Shown: positions 1-12,800 of the stretch, one piece after another
Numbering within the stretch: position 1 is the stretch's first letter
Layout of the letters: each line of letters starts with the position of its first letter
NCBI RefSeq assembly: GCF_014905175.1
Contig: NC_057791.1
Coordinates: forward strand, 25,160,543 to 25,224,542
Length of the DNA: 64,000 nt
DNA from: Aphidius gifuensis
Lineage: Eukaryota > Arthropoda > Insecta > Hymenoptera > Braconidae
Direction: 5' to 3'
Notes under the pieces: generated by a model
Databases searched by the model: none
Told to the model about the DNA's origin: nothing
What the model saw: only the letters and a program-made list of their open reading frames with translations
Position numbers and translations under genes: made by a program

Positions 1-1
1 T

Positions 2-1164
2 GATAATGAATGGGTTGTTAAACTTTATTATTCATTTCAAGATAGAGAATATCTTTATTTTGTTATGGATTATATACCTGGTGGTGATTTAATGGCATTA
101 CTTATTAAATTTAGTATATTTCAAGAATCATTAGCTCAATTTTATATTGCTGAATTAACATGTGCTGTTGAAAGTGTACATAAAATGGGATTTATACATC
201 GTGATATTAAACCAGATAATATTCTCATTGATCGTGATGGACATATTAAATTAACTGATTTTGGATTGTGTACTGGTTTTCGATGGACTCACAATTCAAA
301 GTATTACCAACAAAATGGCAAGTTGAACATAAACATGATAATTATTAACTTGATTTATTTATATTTATTTATATTTCAACAGGACATGGTAGACAGGATT
401 CAATGGATCCATCTGATGATTGGGGCAATGAATGTCATTGTAATTTAAAAAAACCATTAGAAAGAAGACGACAAAGAGAACATGCTAGATGTTTAGCTCA
501 TTCATTAGTTGGTACACCAAATTACATTGCTCCTGAAGTATTACAAAGAATTGGTTATACTCAACTTTGTGATTGGTGGAGTGTTGGTGTTATATTATAT
601 GAAATGTTAGTTGGAGCACCACCATTTCATGCAAATACACCAGCTGAAACTCAATACAAGGTTTGATTATTTATTCAAAAATTTTATAACTTGATAATTT
701 ATTAAAAATTAATTATTATTATTTAGGTAATCAATTGGGAAAAATCACTACGTATACCAAGACAAGCAAATTTATCACAACCAAGCAAAGATTTAATATT
801 AAAATTATGCACTGGTGCAGAAAATCGCCTTGGTAAAAATGCTGATGAAGTTAAAAATCATCCATTTTTTTCAAATATTGATTTTGAAGCTGGTTTACGT
901 CATCAAACAGCACCATATATACCAATTATTAAATTTCCAACAGATACTAGTAATTTTGATCCAGTTGATTCACATAATATACAAAATTCTGAATCAACTG
1001 ATTCACGTGATGCTAATCGTTCAATCGTTGATATTGGTCCAATTCATGGATTTTTTGAATTTACATTTCGTCGTTTTTTTGATGATGGTGGAGGTCCTTC
1101 AAGTTCATTTAATAATAGAGTTAATTTGGATGAAAATGATAATCAGGGACCTGTTTACGTATGA
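2..1164 (+). CDS. wts: Warts/LATS serine-threonine kinase, 3' part
   Basis: This is the C-terminal half of the NDR-family Hippo-pathway kinase that phosphorylates Yorkie/YAP. The window opens inside the N-lobe. Exons are 2-317, 383-660 and 727-1164, and the phases agree. Visible landmarks are the catalytic loop HRDIKPDN, the Mg-binding DFG inside TDFGLCTGF, and the NDR/LATS insert running from HNSKYYQ to PLERRRQREHAR. Next come the activation segment AHSLVGTPNYIAPE, whose Ser is the Hippo/MST site in LATS, and the C-terminal hydrophobic motif FFEFTFRRFF with its phospho-Thr. The stop follows about 50 residues later, as is usual for LATS. The first intron appears to use a GC donor (see separate entry). 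The 5' part, including the N-terminal PPxY region, lies outside the window. Identification is confident. Confidence 0.96.
318..382 (+). other. GC-AG intron in warts
   Basis: The exon before it ends ...CAA CAA AAT G and is followed by GCAAGT. The next exon starts after TTTCAACAG with GACATGG. Joining at the GC donor gives NGHGRQDSMDPSDDW, which matches LATS proteins. The only nearby GT (GTTGAA, four bases on) creates an immediate in-frame TAG. The donor otherwise fits the strong U1-complementary form typical of GC-AG introns. Confidence 0.85.
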
Positions 1165-3218
1165 CATTAGGTTTTTGTCCGGACATGAAAATTAAATTAA
1201 ACACTTTTCATCATCATCTTCATTATCTTTATCATCTTAATCATCTTTTTCATCTTCATAATCATTATCATCATTTTTATCATTTTAATTATTATACATA
1301 GTGAAAAATCATTGTATTTATTTTGTCCGGACTAGACTTACATATGGCAACAACTTTGTGTTAAACAAAAAATTTAAAAAAAATTTTTTAAATAAAACAA
1401 AGATAGGAAGTGAGAAATAATAATAATATTAATTAAATAAAATAGAAATATATTCAAATAATAAAATGAGGGAATTAAAAAAAAAAAAAAAAGTGCGCGT
1501 TTGTGTGTTTTATCGAGTACTGTGATATTGCAGATAATTAGCTTAAATGTGTGGCTTAAAAAATCTAAACTCGGTTTTATTTATTGCTTTTCTGTTTTTT
1601 TCTTTTTTTTTTATATTAAAAAAAAAATGATAAATAGATAGATACGTCTAATATATATATTTATATGGCAATTATTATTGTTATTAGACGTTTTAATTAA
1701 TTGTTATTAATTATTAATTATTGATTAATTAATAATCTTAATTAATAATAATTTGTATAGAAGAAAAATTAAACTAAATTAGCCGTAATGTTTTCATTGT
1801 AGATTTTTTTTTTTTTTCTTTTTGCCACTAAGCACATGTATTTTGCTACATAATGTCAATTAATATTTTTTATTTATATACAACAATAATATTCAACTGT
1901 GGCAATTTATATGGTTTAGAAATTAATTTTTTTAGAAAAAAAAAAAAAAAAAGTGTGCCTTTATAATTGATAATTGATAAACTTTGCACTTGCATCAAAT
2001 GAAGGACAAATACAATTAGGAAATATATTTTTCATGTGTACAAATGTAAGATTTATTATAAAAAAAAGAAAATCACTAGGCCTTCTTTTTGATGAAAAAA
2101 AAAAAATTGCAGTGTAGATAATTTAACAATTTTAATTATTTGAAATATCGACAATAATATTGTTTAACGTATGCTTGTGTAAATGACGAATGTCAATGAT
2201 TATTAATTAATGTGAGTGTGTCTCTATTTTTATTTAAACAAAAAAAAAAAAAAATATAGAATGATTAAAATATTTTAATAATGGGGCAGTTGGTTATGAG
2301 GATCGAGTCTCAAAAGAGTCAAGCTTTTTATTATTTACAATTATTAAGTATATATCACGAGCAAGAACAAATAATTAGAAAACAAATTATTAAATTATAA
2401 ATAATAAAGATGTCATATTTTCATATATATCATGTACACAATTAGTAGCTCTAGATAAATCTGATAAAAAAAAAATTAAAACAAGTACCTTTGCCTTAAA
2501 CAATTGCCTTGAGAAAACAAATTTAGTTGTAAACACCTTGTATTTTTCCAAACTCCGACAGTTTGCCACTCAGCGTCAATGTCCACCAGTGAGCCAAACT
2601 CAGTTTACCTTTTTCCTTACCAAACCCGTTAACCCACCCAGTTGAAACCCGTTTTTTACTTGCCAAAACCTTTACTTTAAGTCTTCAAAGTCTTTATCCC
2701 TAATTATTATTATTATTTCCTGCTTTATCCTGACCTGACTATTTTCTTAAGTAAATTTAATAATAAGAAATGATAAACAATAACTGAAACAATAATAAAT
2801 TAAAAATAATAATAATAAGATGATTCATATAAGCTGGGTCTTTTTAGGTACATATTATATATTATATGGAAAAAAAAACAAAAAACAAAAAACATGTAAA
2901 TATATAATTGAATGTGTGTGTTTAAATTAAAATTATCTTTAATATAATGCTTAATATGTTGTATTATTATTAATTGTTATTAACTTTTAATTCAAATCAA
3001 CAAACAAGTCAATAACGAAAAAAACAATCATATAAAAAAACAAATGTATTTTATGTTGTTGATATTATTTTTAAAAAAAATTAATTTCCTCAAATAATTT
3101 TATAATGGGTCTAAAGAAAATATAAAATTTTTGTTGTAGTAAATTTATTTTATTATTTTTAACTTATTACTACCAGTGTGACACGTCATTTTATAACAAA
3201 TATTTATTTAGTTTTTAA
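1165..3218. other. warts 3' UTR and intergenic region
   Basis: No supported coding region. It starts with a (CAT/CTT)n-rich tract at about 1200-1290 and is otherwise A+T-rich with poly-A and poly-T runs. A less A+T-rich patch lies at about 2520-2690, with no long open frame. The first part must be the warts 3' UTR. The downstream gene is convergent, so the 3' UTR of mRpS10 also ends here. Confidence 0.6.
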
Positions 3219-3995
3219 TTAACTTGGTGGTACACATATTGATTCTGGTAATCTTTGGATTTCAACCTGAAAAAAAAATCAAACAATTATTATTATTGTT
3301 GTAATTATTGTTTTTAAATTAAATTTAGGTATTACCTTTGTGACTTTCATGGCAACACCTTCTGGCAAATTTCTTTGTAAATATTCAAGAAATGTATCAG
3401 CAGTTGATTGGGTTAATCTGAAGAAATCAAGATATCTAAAATGTGTTCTCATTTCATATTGTACACGATGTTTTTTGTGAACATGAGCTGATTTTAATAC
3501 TGTCCAACGATAAAAATTTGGTTTATTTGGAGCAACGCTAAAAACAAAAAAAAAAAAAAATTTAATTAATCATACAACAACAACAACAATAATAATATAA
3601 TTATTTAAACATACTTTCTGCCAACAGTTATTCCCAAATGTGATGCTGCTGTTGTTGAAAATATTCCATAACTTTTTAATACAGCTGGATCATTTCCTTT
3701 GACTTCAATTTCAAGTTTTTTAAATAACTTGTCATAAACTGGCTAGAATATTATTATAAATTATTTACTTGTTTATTATATTTTAATATTATTATTATTA
3801 TTATTAATTATTTACTTTTTCGGTTGAAGGAACATCAGTAGAAAAGAGCCGGTTAACAACAGGTCTTGTTGGATTAGCACTTTTGATGACACTAAATATC
3901 TAGACATGCCAAAATTTATTTATTTATTTATGATAATTATTACTTGTTTTATTATTATTATTGTTAATAATAATACTTACTTTTGACATAAACAT
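3219..3995 (-). CDS. mRpS10: Mitochondrial small ribosomal subunit protein uS10m (mRpS10)
   Basis: Five exons on the minus strand: 3981-3995, 3816-3899, 3615-3742, 3336-3537 and 3219-3266. They join in phase to a 158-residue protein. The core motifs are HVHKKHRVQYEMRTHFRYLD and STADTFLEYLQRNLPEGVAM, which are typical of metazoan MRPS10. The protein is part of the head of the mitoribosomal small subunit. The N-terminus (MFMSKIFSVIKSANPTRPVV) is basic and hydroxylated with no acidic residue, fitting a mitochondrial presequence. A second in-frame ATG lies two codons downstream in the same tiny first exon, so the exact start is uncertain by two residues. It is head to head with Mpc1, about 490 bp apart. 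Confidence 0.93.
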
Positions 3996-4483
3996 TATTA
4001 CTATTTTGTAATTATTTACTTGTTTATTTATTAGCAATTAAATTAACTTTTATAAAATCATTAAGGTTAACTCTTGATGATGAATTATTTTTATTCTAAT
4101 TTTCCATAAACAAAGTCAATTGTTTATTTATTTATACATACGATATATTTTTATATATTTAAAAAATTATTTAACAATCCTAATTTGCACTAATTTGTTG
4201 CCAATTAATTGTTATAAAATGTGTGTGTGTGTGTTTTTTTTTTATTCTTTTATTTATTTATAAAAAAAAATTGAAAAAAACTCTAGCGGTTTTGAAACGA
4301 ACTGCAATCAGATGATTTCCATTTTCCCCTCCTTGCTCGTCTCTAAATAATTAATAATAATAATAATAATATCAAGTTGCAATATAAATTACAACAAGCA
4401 TACATAATATTACAACAATTATAAAATTTCAAGTGTTTGATATATTTTTCGTTACAACAAATAGATTTATTTAGAAAATAAAA
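3996..4483. promoter_or_regulatory. Divergent promoter interval between mRpS10 and Mpc1
   Basis: This 488-bp interval separates the start codons of two divergently transcribed nuclear genes for mitochondrial proteins. Most is A+T-rich. A GC-richer patch at about 4283-4345 (CTAGCGGTTTTGAAACG to CCCCTCCTTGCTCGTC) stands out and is the most likely shared core promoter or transcription-factor platform. No TATA box is obvious on either side. The regulatory role is inferred from geometry only. Confidence 0.5.
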
Positions 4484-5013
4484 ATGAATAGAATAGTTAG
4501 AAGTTTGAGAAGCAAAGAGACTCGTGATTATATCATGAGGTAAGCCAAATTAAATATTTTAAAAAATAAACAATTATACCTACTTATTATTATTAATTAT
4601 TAAATAACTTTACATGAATTATTTAGCACACATTTTTGGGGACCAGTTGCTAATTGGGGTATTCCAATAGCAGCAATTGCTGATATTCGTCGTGATCCAA
4701 ATTTTATCAGTGGAAAAATGACAATTGGTTTGTAATATTTGTATTATTATAATTTATAAATAATAATTAGGTATTGATAAATCAATGAGTCAGCTTTTTA
4801 TAATTAATAATTGTTATTTATTTATTTTAATTTACAGCACTTTGTCTTTATTCAGCAATGTTTATGCGTTTTGCTATAAAAGTTGAGCCAAGAAATCTTT
4901 TGCTTTTTGCATGTCATTTAACAAATGAAGGAGCACAATTGACCCAGGGCTATCGTTTTATAAATCATCATTATCTTGGTGGTAAAAAACAGGGTCAAGA
5001 TGAGACTGATTAA
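4484..5013 (+). CDS. Mpc1: Mitochondrial pyruvate carrier subunit 1
   Basis: Exons 4484-4539, 4627-4727 and 4838-5013 give a 110-residue protein, the normal MPC1 size. Family landmarks are THFWGPVANWGIPIAAIAD, a Lys in GKMT, the segment LCLYSAMFMRFAIKVEPRN, and HLTNEGAQLTQGYRF near the end. MPC1 forms a heterodimer with MPC2 in the inner mitochondrial membrane and imports pyruvate. Three short hydrophobic helices are visible, as expected. The start is the first ATG of the frame and is followed by a short amphipathic basic stretch. Nothing looks damaged. Confidence 0.96.
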
Positions 5014-6010
5014 TACAACTATTCAACAATTTCAATAATATCAAAAGCTGAATCTTGTTACATGTACAATTTAACTGAACAACTTTAATAATTACTTCAT
5101 ATAAATTAATTTTTCAAAATATTATTATTATCATTGTTATGTAGATATTGTGAGTAATTAAATTCTCTACAAGAAAAAAAAAAAAAAAACGAGTACTTTC
5201 TGTTTTGCATTTGTTTTTTTTTTTATTTTTTCAATTAAATTTTATTTATATTTTCTTGATTTAAAATTTAAAATAGTATATCATTATGATTATTGACATT
5301 TTAATAATTTATATTTTAACATTCATATCAATTTATTTTATTTTAATATTGATACTTGTTTATTTAAAATATTCAATTGCAGATAATCATCACAATTTAT
5401 AAACAAAAAAAGAAATAAAATTTATAAAATAATAATAATAATGATGGTGTCATTGGCAACGATGCTTTTTTGTTTTTTTTTTTCGTTATTTATTATGAAA
5501 AAAAAAAAAACAAATGTTAAAAAACAATCAGCCATTGGCACAATTGATTCAAGTCATCATTTGAAAATTAATTAATTTGACACTAAAATTAATAAATTAA
5601 CTAAAATTCAAAGGATTTAATCTGGAGAATATTGAAGATCGTCATGGAGGATAAGGATCCAAAGATAAAAACATTTACCATAATACGTGAGTTTAAAAAT
5701 TATTTATTAATATAATATATCGTTTTTAAAAAAAGTTACAAATCAAATCGCACCTATGATAGATAGTTTTTTTTTAAAGCTTAAAATTAAAATGTATAAA
5801 TATTTCATTTGAACAAAAAAATTGTACTGACATTATTATCAATAGTCGTGTATTTGGACGGATTTATTGATATTCATTTAAAATTAATAATTTCATTGAG
5901 AAAAGTAATAGTAAAAAAAATATTACCCTCTGGACGGATGGATTATTGATATGTTTTTCTCAATAAACATAATTTAATCACATAATATAAAATTAAAATT
6001 GTTAAAAAAA
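5014..6010. other. Intergenic region with a possible small exon
   Basis: Mostly A+T-rich 3' UTR and spacer. One exon-like piece lies at 5644-5686 on the plus strand: an ATG opening a 14-codon frame that ends at the good donor AC|GTGAGT. No continuing exon was found downstream on this strand, where the next gene is antisense. It may be a chance match or the first exon of a gene with a long intron. Confidence 0.35.
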
Positions 6011-9000
6011 TTATTTGCAATAATGACATAAAAGCCATGCAATACCAGCTAAAATAAGTAACCAACTGGATCGTAGACCAGCTGCTCCAGCTAAACGACA
6101 CTTGAACATGTCAAATTTATTTGGCTTATCTTGAACAAGATGATTGAATTCAGACTCGAGAATTTGTCCATCAAAATATGTTATCAAATCTTCATATGGA
6201 TATTCAAAGCCTTGTTTGCATTCGCATTTGTAACCACCCGGATAAAAACCTCTTCCCAATAGTGGTACACACTAATATAATAATAATTTTATTAGTTTCA
6301 TTCAATAAGCATGTTGATTATAATGATTAACTTACATATGATGATTTTTTATCACATTTGTGAGTTCCTTTAAATGCATTTGGTACATAAAATGCATCAT
6401 CACATTGATTAATATCAAGTGTTAATAAATCCATAGTTACAGCAACAACACCTCTGTAAAAATTAAAATATTTTTATTCTTTTCTTTTTTTGTCTATCAT
6501 CATCATCATCCCTAATGTGATGTATTTTATATTATTTTTTTTAAATATTAAAATATATTATTATTTCTCAAATACATGAAAAATCATTTCATTTGTAAAC
6601 TGGTTTTGTATCAAACTATCTCACACATAAAAAAAAAAAACATTTTGTACGACCCCCCACATGAGAATCATATATTATAATATTCTTGGTAATACTCACT
6701 TGAATTCCAGTTTAGCCTTGAGACTGTCCCAGCCAAAAAATGGGGATGCATAGGTAATTACCCATTTATTCACTTTGCCGTTACAATCGAAATAAGGAGT
6801 TGTCCAATGTCCATGGTTCAGGTTTGCTGCCCTAAATAACACAAGATAACCCGCCCGTTTCGATCCATTAAAATAAATAAATTCAATAAAAAAAAAAAAA
6901 AAAAAACAAAAAAAACTTTATTGCTCAAGGGAAGATGTTCTTCACCTCAAACCATAATCCTTTTATTCCACCAGTCATTTCATTTCATTTTTGAGGGGCT
7001 TTATTTTATTTTATTTTTTATATTGTTATTTTCTCACAATAAAATGTTTTTTTTTTTTTTATTTTTTCTCACCTGTAAAATGTTGGATAGTGTTCGTATT
7101 GATTTCTGTGCTCTCCAGTTTCATTAAAACGCATGTGAATTTTTAAAAAATATTTTTCTAATTCATCAAAATTTGTTGCCCATCTTTGTTGTAAAAATTT
7201 AAACCATGGTTGATTTGTATAAACGACATCTGTTGATATTTAATTATTAATTATAGTTGATAAATTTTATTTTTCTTTTTTTTTTCAACTTACCTGTTGA
7301 ATTTAAACGTGCTAAATCTTCAACATTTAATTTTCTTGCATTAATATTTTCTTTCCATGCATATGGAGCAAAAAATGTTCTATTTGTAAATTTATTACGA
7401 TCCCAGTATGTACCAGCAGACCATATTTTAGTATCACCAAGTAACAAAGCCAATGTTTCACCAATCATTTGATCCTCAGTCAGTGGACTATCAGCAACAC
7501 GTTTACCAGAATAAACTTCATGTGGATCTGATATTTGTAAAAATGCACTTATAAAATTAGCCAATCTTGTTGCCATTTTTGCTTCATTTTCAAAAAATTC
7601 AGATGATCCATAGCCAATATCACCATGTAATGTCAATTGATTTTTAGTAAATTCTTTACAATTATCTTTATTAACACCAAGTACAAAATTCATAGCTTGT
7701 TCAATATTTATTTTTTGAGCTTGTAATGATTCTGGACCAGTTGAATAATTTTGATACTCGTAATGTTTTTCTAAATATTTATTTTTAATAGCTCTTGTTG
7801 AATTTTCCAATTTTGTTGGTAGCTTATGTATCCCTTGATGAAAAAATAATAAATAAATTAAATTACAATTACAATTACAATAAAGTTAAATTAAAATAAA
7901 CTTACATCCAATTTTTGAACATTCAAAACCATTGTAAAATTCTTCTTGTGTTGAACGTTCAAGTATCTCACCAAGATACGGTCGACGATAAATATTTGGC
8001 AATCTGTAGCCTGGCTTACATCTGCATTGATAACCACCACGTCTAAATCCCCAGCCATGCAACGGTTCACACTGTCAATTAAAAAATTTAATCATTAATA
8101 TTATATATATTAATAAATCAAAGACAATTATTTTAAATAAAAATATTTACTTCAGTATTTTGTTCTTTGCATTTAGCTGTTGAGACAAATCTATTGGCAT
8201 CAATATTACCATTTGCCTTTGGACACTGATTAATATCAATTCTTTCAAAATCCATTTCCATAACAGTTGCAGCTGTATATCTAAACAAACGATTATTTAA
8301 AAAATAAAAAAATCTCTAAAGGTATTCTTATCTTGACAAGAAATAAAAGCAAAAGTATTTAATCCACATAGTCACGCTCTTTACTACGTTAAAAAGATTT
8401 TTTTTTTCGTCAAGGATAATATAATAATATTATCCTTTCTTCTTGGTCTTTACTTTATTTTTATTTTATTTTATTTTTTTTTATCATTTATATAATGTAT
8501 ATTGTTGTAAAGCGACCACGAGATATCCTCCCCTGTTGCATACTCGTTTGACCAGGGGTTAAGTTAAGACCCCCCTAGATGTGAATTTATTATTATGTGA
8601 ATAAATGATCAATATGATTTCATATGTGATAGCCAAGAGAAAAATAATTCATCTGACAACGGGTCAATGTAAAATTATTTTTCTTTAAAACATGTTGATG
8701 AACATCATATATAAACATCTGTTAAATATTTTTTGTTATGAGAGTAATATGAGTAACAAGTTTTTCACAAGAAAAATTTCTTGATAATAAAAAAATAAAT
8801 ATAAATTTTCACTAACGTGGGATATTCAATGTGACGAAAACCTGTATGACGAGGATAAATATCGACAATAGGAACAACAGCAGCAACTAGCCAACGGTTC
8901 GATCTGTGACAATCAAAATATGGCTTTGTCCATTTAACTGGTCCAGGATTTTCCTCAGCGCCTGTGAAAATAATTTATTTTATTATATGCATCAATGCAA

Positions 9001-9862
9001 TATAAATTATAAATGCACTTACCACGTGGTCCATGAAATGAAAAAGTTTCATTTGTATTATTTGCATATCTTATTTGAATTTGATAAGTTGTTTTTGTGT
9101 CGTGTCTTTTGTCTGGATTATCTGGTAGCCATGCCTTGTACCTTGGGAAAATTATTTTTAAAAAATAAATAAATGAATAATATAATTTATATGCTTATTT
9201 ACTTGATATATTTACCAGTGATTTATACGATAGTCATCAGCAGTGTAATCAAGACTTGGACTACCTTGTGGAAATGCACCAAGATCTTCAACAATAAATG
9301 TATTTCTTGTTGATATCCTTTCTAAATGTACTGGATCATTAAAATCATCAGATCTAAATGTTCTTGGTGCAAATCTTGGCATTGTTTTATTAAAAAAACC
9401 ACGATAACTTGGTGAATATGATGTATTTGGTGAAAAATAAACAGCAGATGCATTGATATGTTGATTTGTTGATACATCAGCAACAGATGATAAAAAATAA
9501 TACATCATACCAGGATCATATGTATCATTTATTGCTGGTCTTATGAATCTTGATTGTAATATATAACTCCAAAAAAATGATCTACTTAATGCCATATTAT
9601 GAAGATGTACCAAAGCAGTTCTATTTGGAAATACTGGATTAACATTGATATCTTTGATATCTGGTAAATGTGATACAGAATCATCTGGCAAAAATAAATC
9701 TCCTAAATGTTGAATTTCACAATTATCAGATGTCACCTTGTCCATTCGCATTTTAATTTCATCAAATGCATCTCTTGGTTGCCATTCAAATTGTCCGACA
9801 ACGCCCAGCAAAAAACTTGCTACGATAATAATGCTTTTTGTTATTCCACAATGTGTCAACAT
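6011..9862 (-). CDS. Secreted or surface-anchored protein with two Cache-like/cysteine-rich modules
   Basis: Ten exons on the minus strand: 9216-9862, 9023-9141, 8817-8961, 8151-8280, 7906-8071, 7294-7833, 7073-7229, 6700-6831, 6336-6453 and 6011-6271. All phases agree, giving 804 residues. Residues 1-23 form a signal peptide (SIIIVASFLLGVVG). The rest is extracellular with many NxS/T sites. Two modules repeat. Each has a Cache-like alpha/beta part, then WT[KT]PYFDC (near 267 and 643), then an EGF-like block starting INQC (near 320 and 693) and containing GGY[QK]C[RE]CK. The last ~18 residues are hydrophobic and reach the C-terminus (SSWLLILAGIAWLLCHYCK), as in a GPI-anchor signal or short membrane tail. 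The module resembles the ectodomain of the orphan receptors GPR158/GPR179, but there is no 7TM domain. Ligand and function are unknown. Confidence 0.85.
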
Positions 9863-12800
9863 TTTTTATTTTTTTATAGTAAATTTTAACAGTACAAAAC
9901 AACGTTTTCCAATTATTAAAATAACAACAACAACTACACCAAAAACACCATCAACAATTTTATAATTATAAATATTTCTTATTTAAATTTTTCTATCGTT
10001 TCCATTTTAAATATATTTCGAAAAAAAACACTTGTTAGAAATTGTCAAAAAAATATATATAATATATTAAGTTTATTAAGGCGTCGGCGTGATGGTGTGT
10101 TGTCGAGTTGTAGACTTGTAGCGTGCACCCACTACTTCCACCACCAACATAAACACGCCCTGGATTAAAACCAGCACATACTGTTGTTGTGACGTAGCTG
10201 TTGTATAAATGTATATTTTGTATAGTCAATTTAACTTGACTCCCATTCACCTTGCTCTTTTTTTATTTCATGTTTTTTTAACATATAGGTAAAGATGAAA
10301 AAAAATTAATAAATGCTGAATAAACTAGGTAAATTTATTAATTAATATTATACAGATAGAAATATCTTGTAGTAAAATTAGTGCATTAGCCCCACCCTAA
10401 TTATGACAATGGTCAATGATGATGATGATGATGATGATCATAATGAGAAGGAGTTGAGTTGAGTCATCAACATTATATGAATCATCAAGAATAAGTACAT
10501 ATTTTTCATCAGTAAATTAATAATCAGCAGTAGCAAGAGAAAGAGAGAGAGAAAAAAATTCAATAAAAATATATATGTATAGAATTGAGAAAATAAAAAA
10601 ATGTTAGAGTGGTCATGGACCGGAAAGGATAGACTATAGCAAGATATAAAAAAAATAATAATAATTAAAAAAAAAAAAAAAAAAAACAAACTAATTAAAT
10701 CAATATACAAATATTAAATTTATCTCTAATTAATCATTTATATTTTTGGTATATTTATGTAAAATTAAACTCATCATGATGATGATTTTTATTTTTCTTG
10801 TGAATGTAGTAGACCCTCTGGTGGCAGCTGCCCCCTTTACCCAACTTGATCTATGCATGTGACACACAAACATACACACACATACGCATAGACATGTGTA
10901 ATTCATGATTCCGTGACGATTACCTTTTTGAATTTACTTTTTATTTTACTACTACAACAACTTATATTCATCATTTCCTTTTATTGTATTTATTTTTTAA
11001 CGAAAAAGAGAAAAAAAAAATTAAAACTTCCGTTATAATAATAATAATAACAATGAAAATAGGCAGTTTGGTAAACTGTACTAAATCTATGGCCCCTCTT
11101 AACGTAATATATAATAACGATCATCGTCATCATCATCATCATCATCAACACAGTATGTACAATTGCACAATTGCACATATGCACATTATTGCATTTACAA
11201 TTGAAATGCACGTCTGGAAAAATTTTTTTTCAACTCGTTTTTCCTATTGTCCAATATATTACATTGTACGAATACGTTAAAGGGGGTCCAAGTGCACTTC
11301 ATTCTACTACTACTGCTACCCTATGTACACACAATAATAATTTCAAAAAATACATAATAATAATAGTGATAACAATAGTATAATTGTAATATTGAAAAAG
11401 AAAAAAAAAGTATTAAAAATAATCGGAAAAAGGTCAATGTCCCAATAATGTAAAATATTATTTTTTATATGAACTCGTTTTTCGTTAGTTTAAACAAATG
11501 ATGTGTTTCGAGAAAAAAAAAAAAAAAAAAAACCACAAAAATATGCAGAAAATGAAATAATATTTCAAGTATATAATAAAGTAAAAAAATTAAAAACAGG
11601 TATACGCAGATAAAAGAAAAATAAAAACGAAAGGGATGACTTTGCTTTTGCGAATATATTTTTTAAATTTTTTTACTCCGGATGTTCCCAGACACTGTAT
11701 TACTTGAAATAATATAAAAAAAAAGGGGTGAACAAGTAAAAATACAAGTAAACAGAAATAAAAATAAAAACGAGGAAAAGAGTTCGCGGTGACTTAATAC
11801 GAGAAGACATAACATTTAGCCAGTTATTGTGATGCTTATGAGGAGGATATAGCGCCCCGTTCCAGCAACGACACGACAACGACCCCCTGTCGACAGGGGA
11901 ATAAAAATAAAAAAAAAATAATTCGTATATATCTATGTTGCGTTGAGCTACGATATAGCTAGAGTAATGTGTAATGCACTATTTTCAAACCAAGACGACC
12001 TTTGTCACCCCATATATTTTTTTGTACATCAGGTTCACCAATGCCAATCTCCCCCATTACATATACAAATAAATTAAAAAAGTGAAGGAGAAAATATCAA
12101 AGACGAAATAAAGAATTTTCTCATACAAGACGAGTTTCATGCAAGGTCCAGCATCAAACAGCAGAACCAGCAGAACAAGGGAGCCCAGTTAAAGGGGGAT
12201 ATTTTTACCTTCAGGACGAGTTGCTGGGGGTCTTTTTAAAACATATATTTCTTTCTTACTCTTGTATTATTATGTTTTTTTTTTTTTTTTTTTTGGCTAA
12301 TACTTGCACAAAACACCTATATGGTCAGTCGAAAATATCATGAGAAAATAGTGTCCTGTCTTTATTGTGTGTTTGTTTCATATATCTACATTGTCTTTTT
12401 TTCTATATATCATATAGAAATATTATTACGATGTCTTTCAGCATTGCGTCAACTCATCTTTTACATGTGTATGCGTATGTGTATGTGTGTATCTCTCACA
12501 TGTCATATGATGCTATGGCATGTCCCCTCTTCCTCCCTCTCAACCCTCTAAATTTATCTCTGCATGTCAAATATACATATTATGAATTTACGTGGGAAAC
12601 AAGTGCAGATGGTTTTACACATTGTGCGTATACTTGATGATGATAAAAAAATTAAAAAAAAAAGTATTCTAGTATACATACAATATACTTATAAGGTGGA
12701 CTAAAGAGAAAAAACATTAAAAGATATTATTATACTTGTGCATTTGGTCAAATATAATCGGATGATTTCTTCTTCTTTTTTTTTTTTTTTTTAAATATAC

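Noticed and set aside
10035..10250. 71-codon minus-strand frame starting MNGSQVKLT, upstream of the Cache-module gene
   Set aside because: Ends in low-complexity Ile/Tyr/Phe codons, has no homologous motif and no splice connection to the gene start at 9862.
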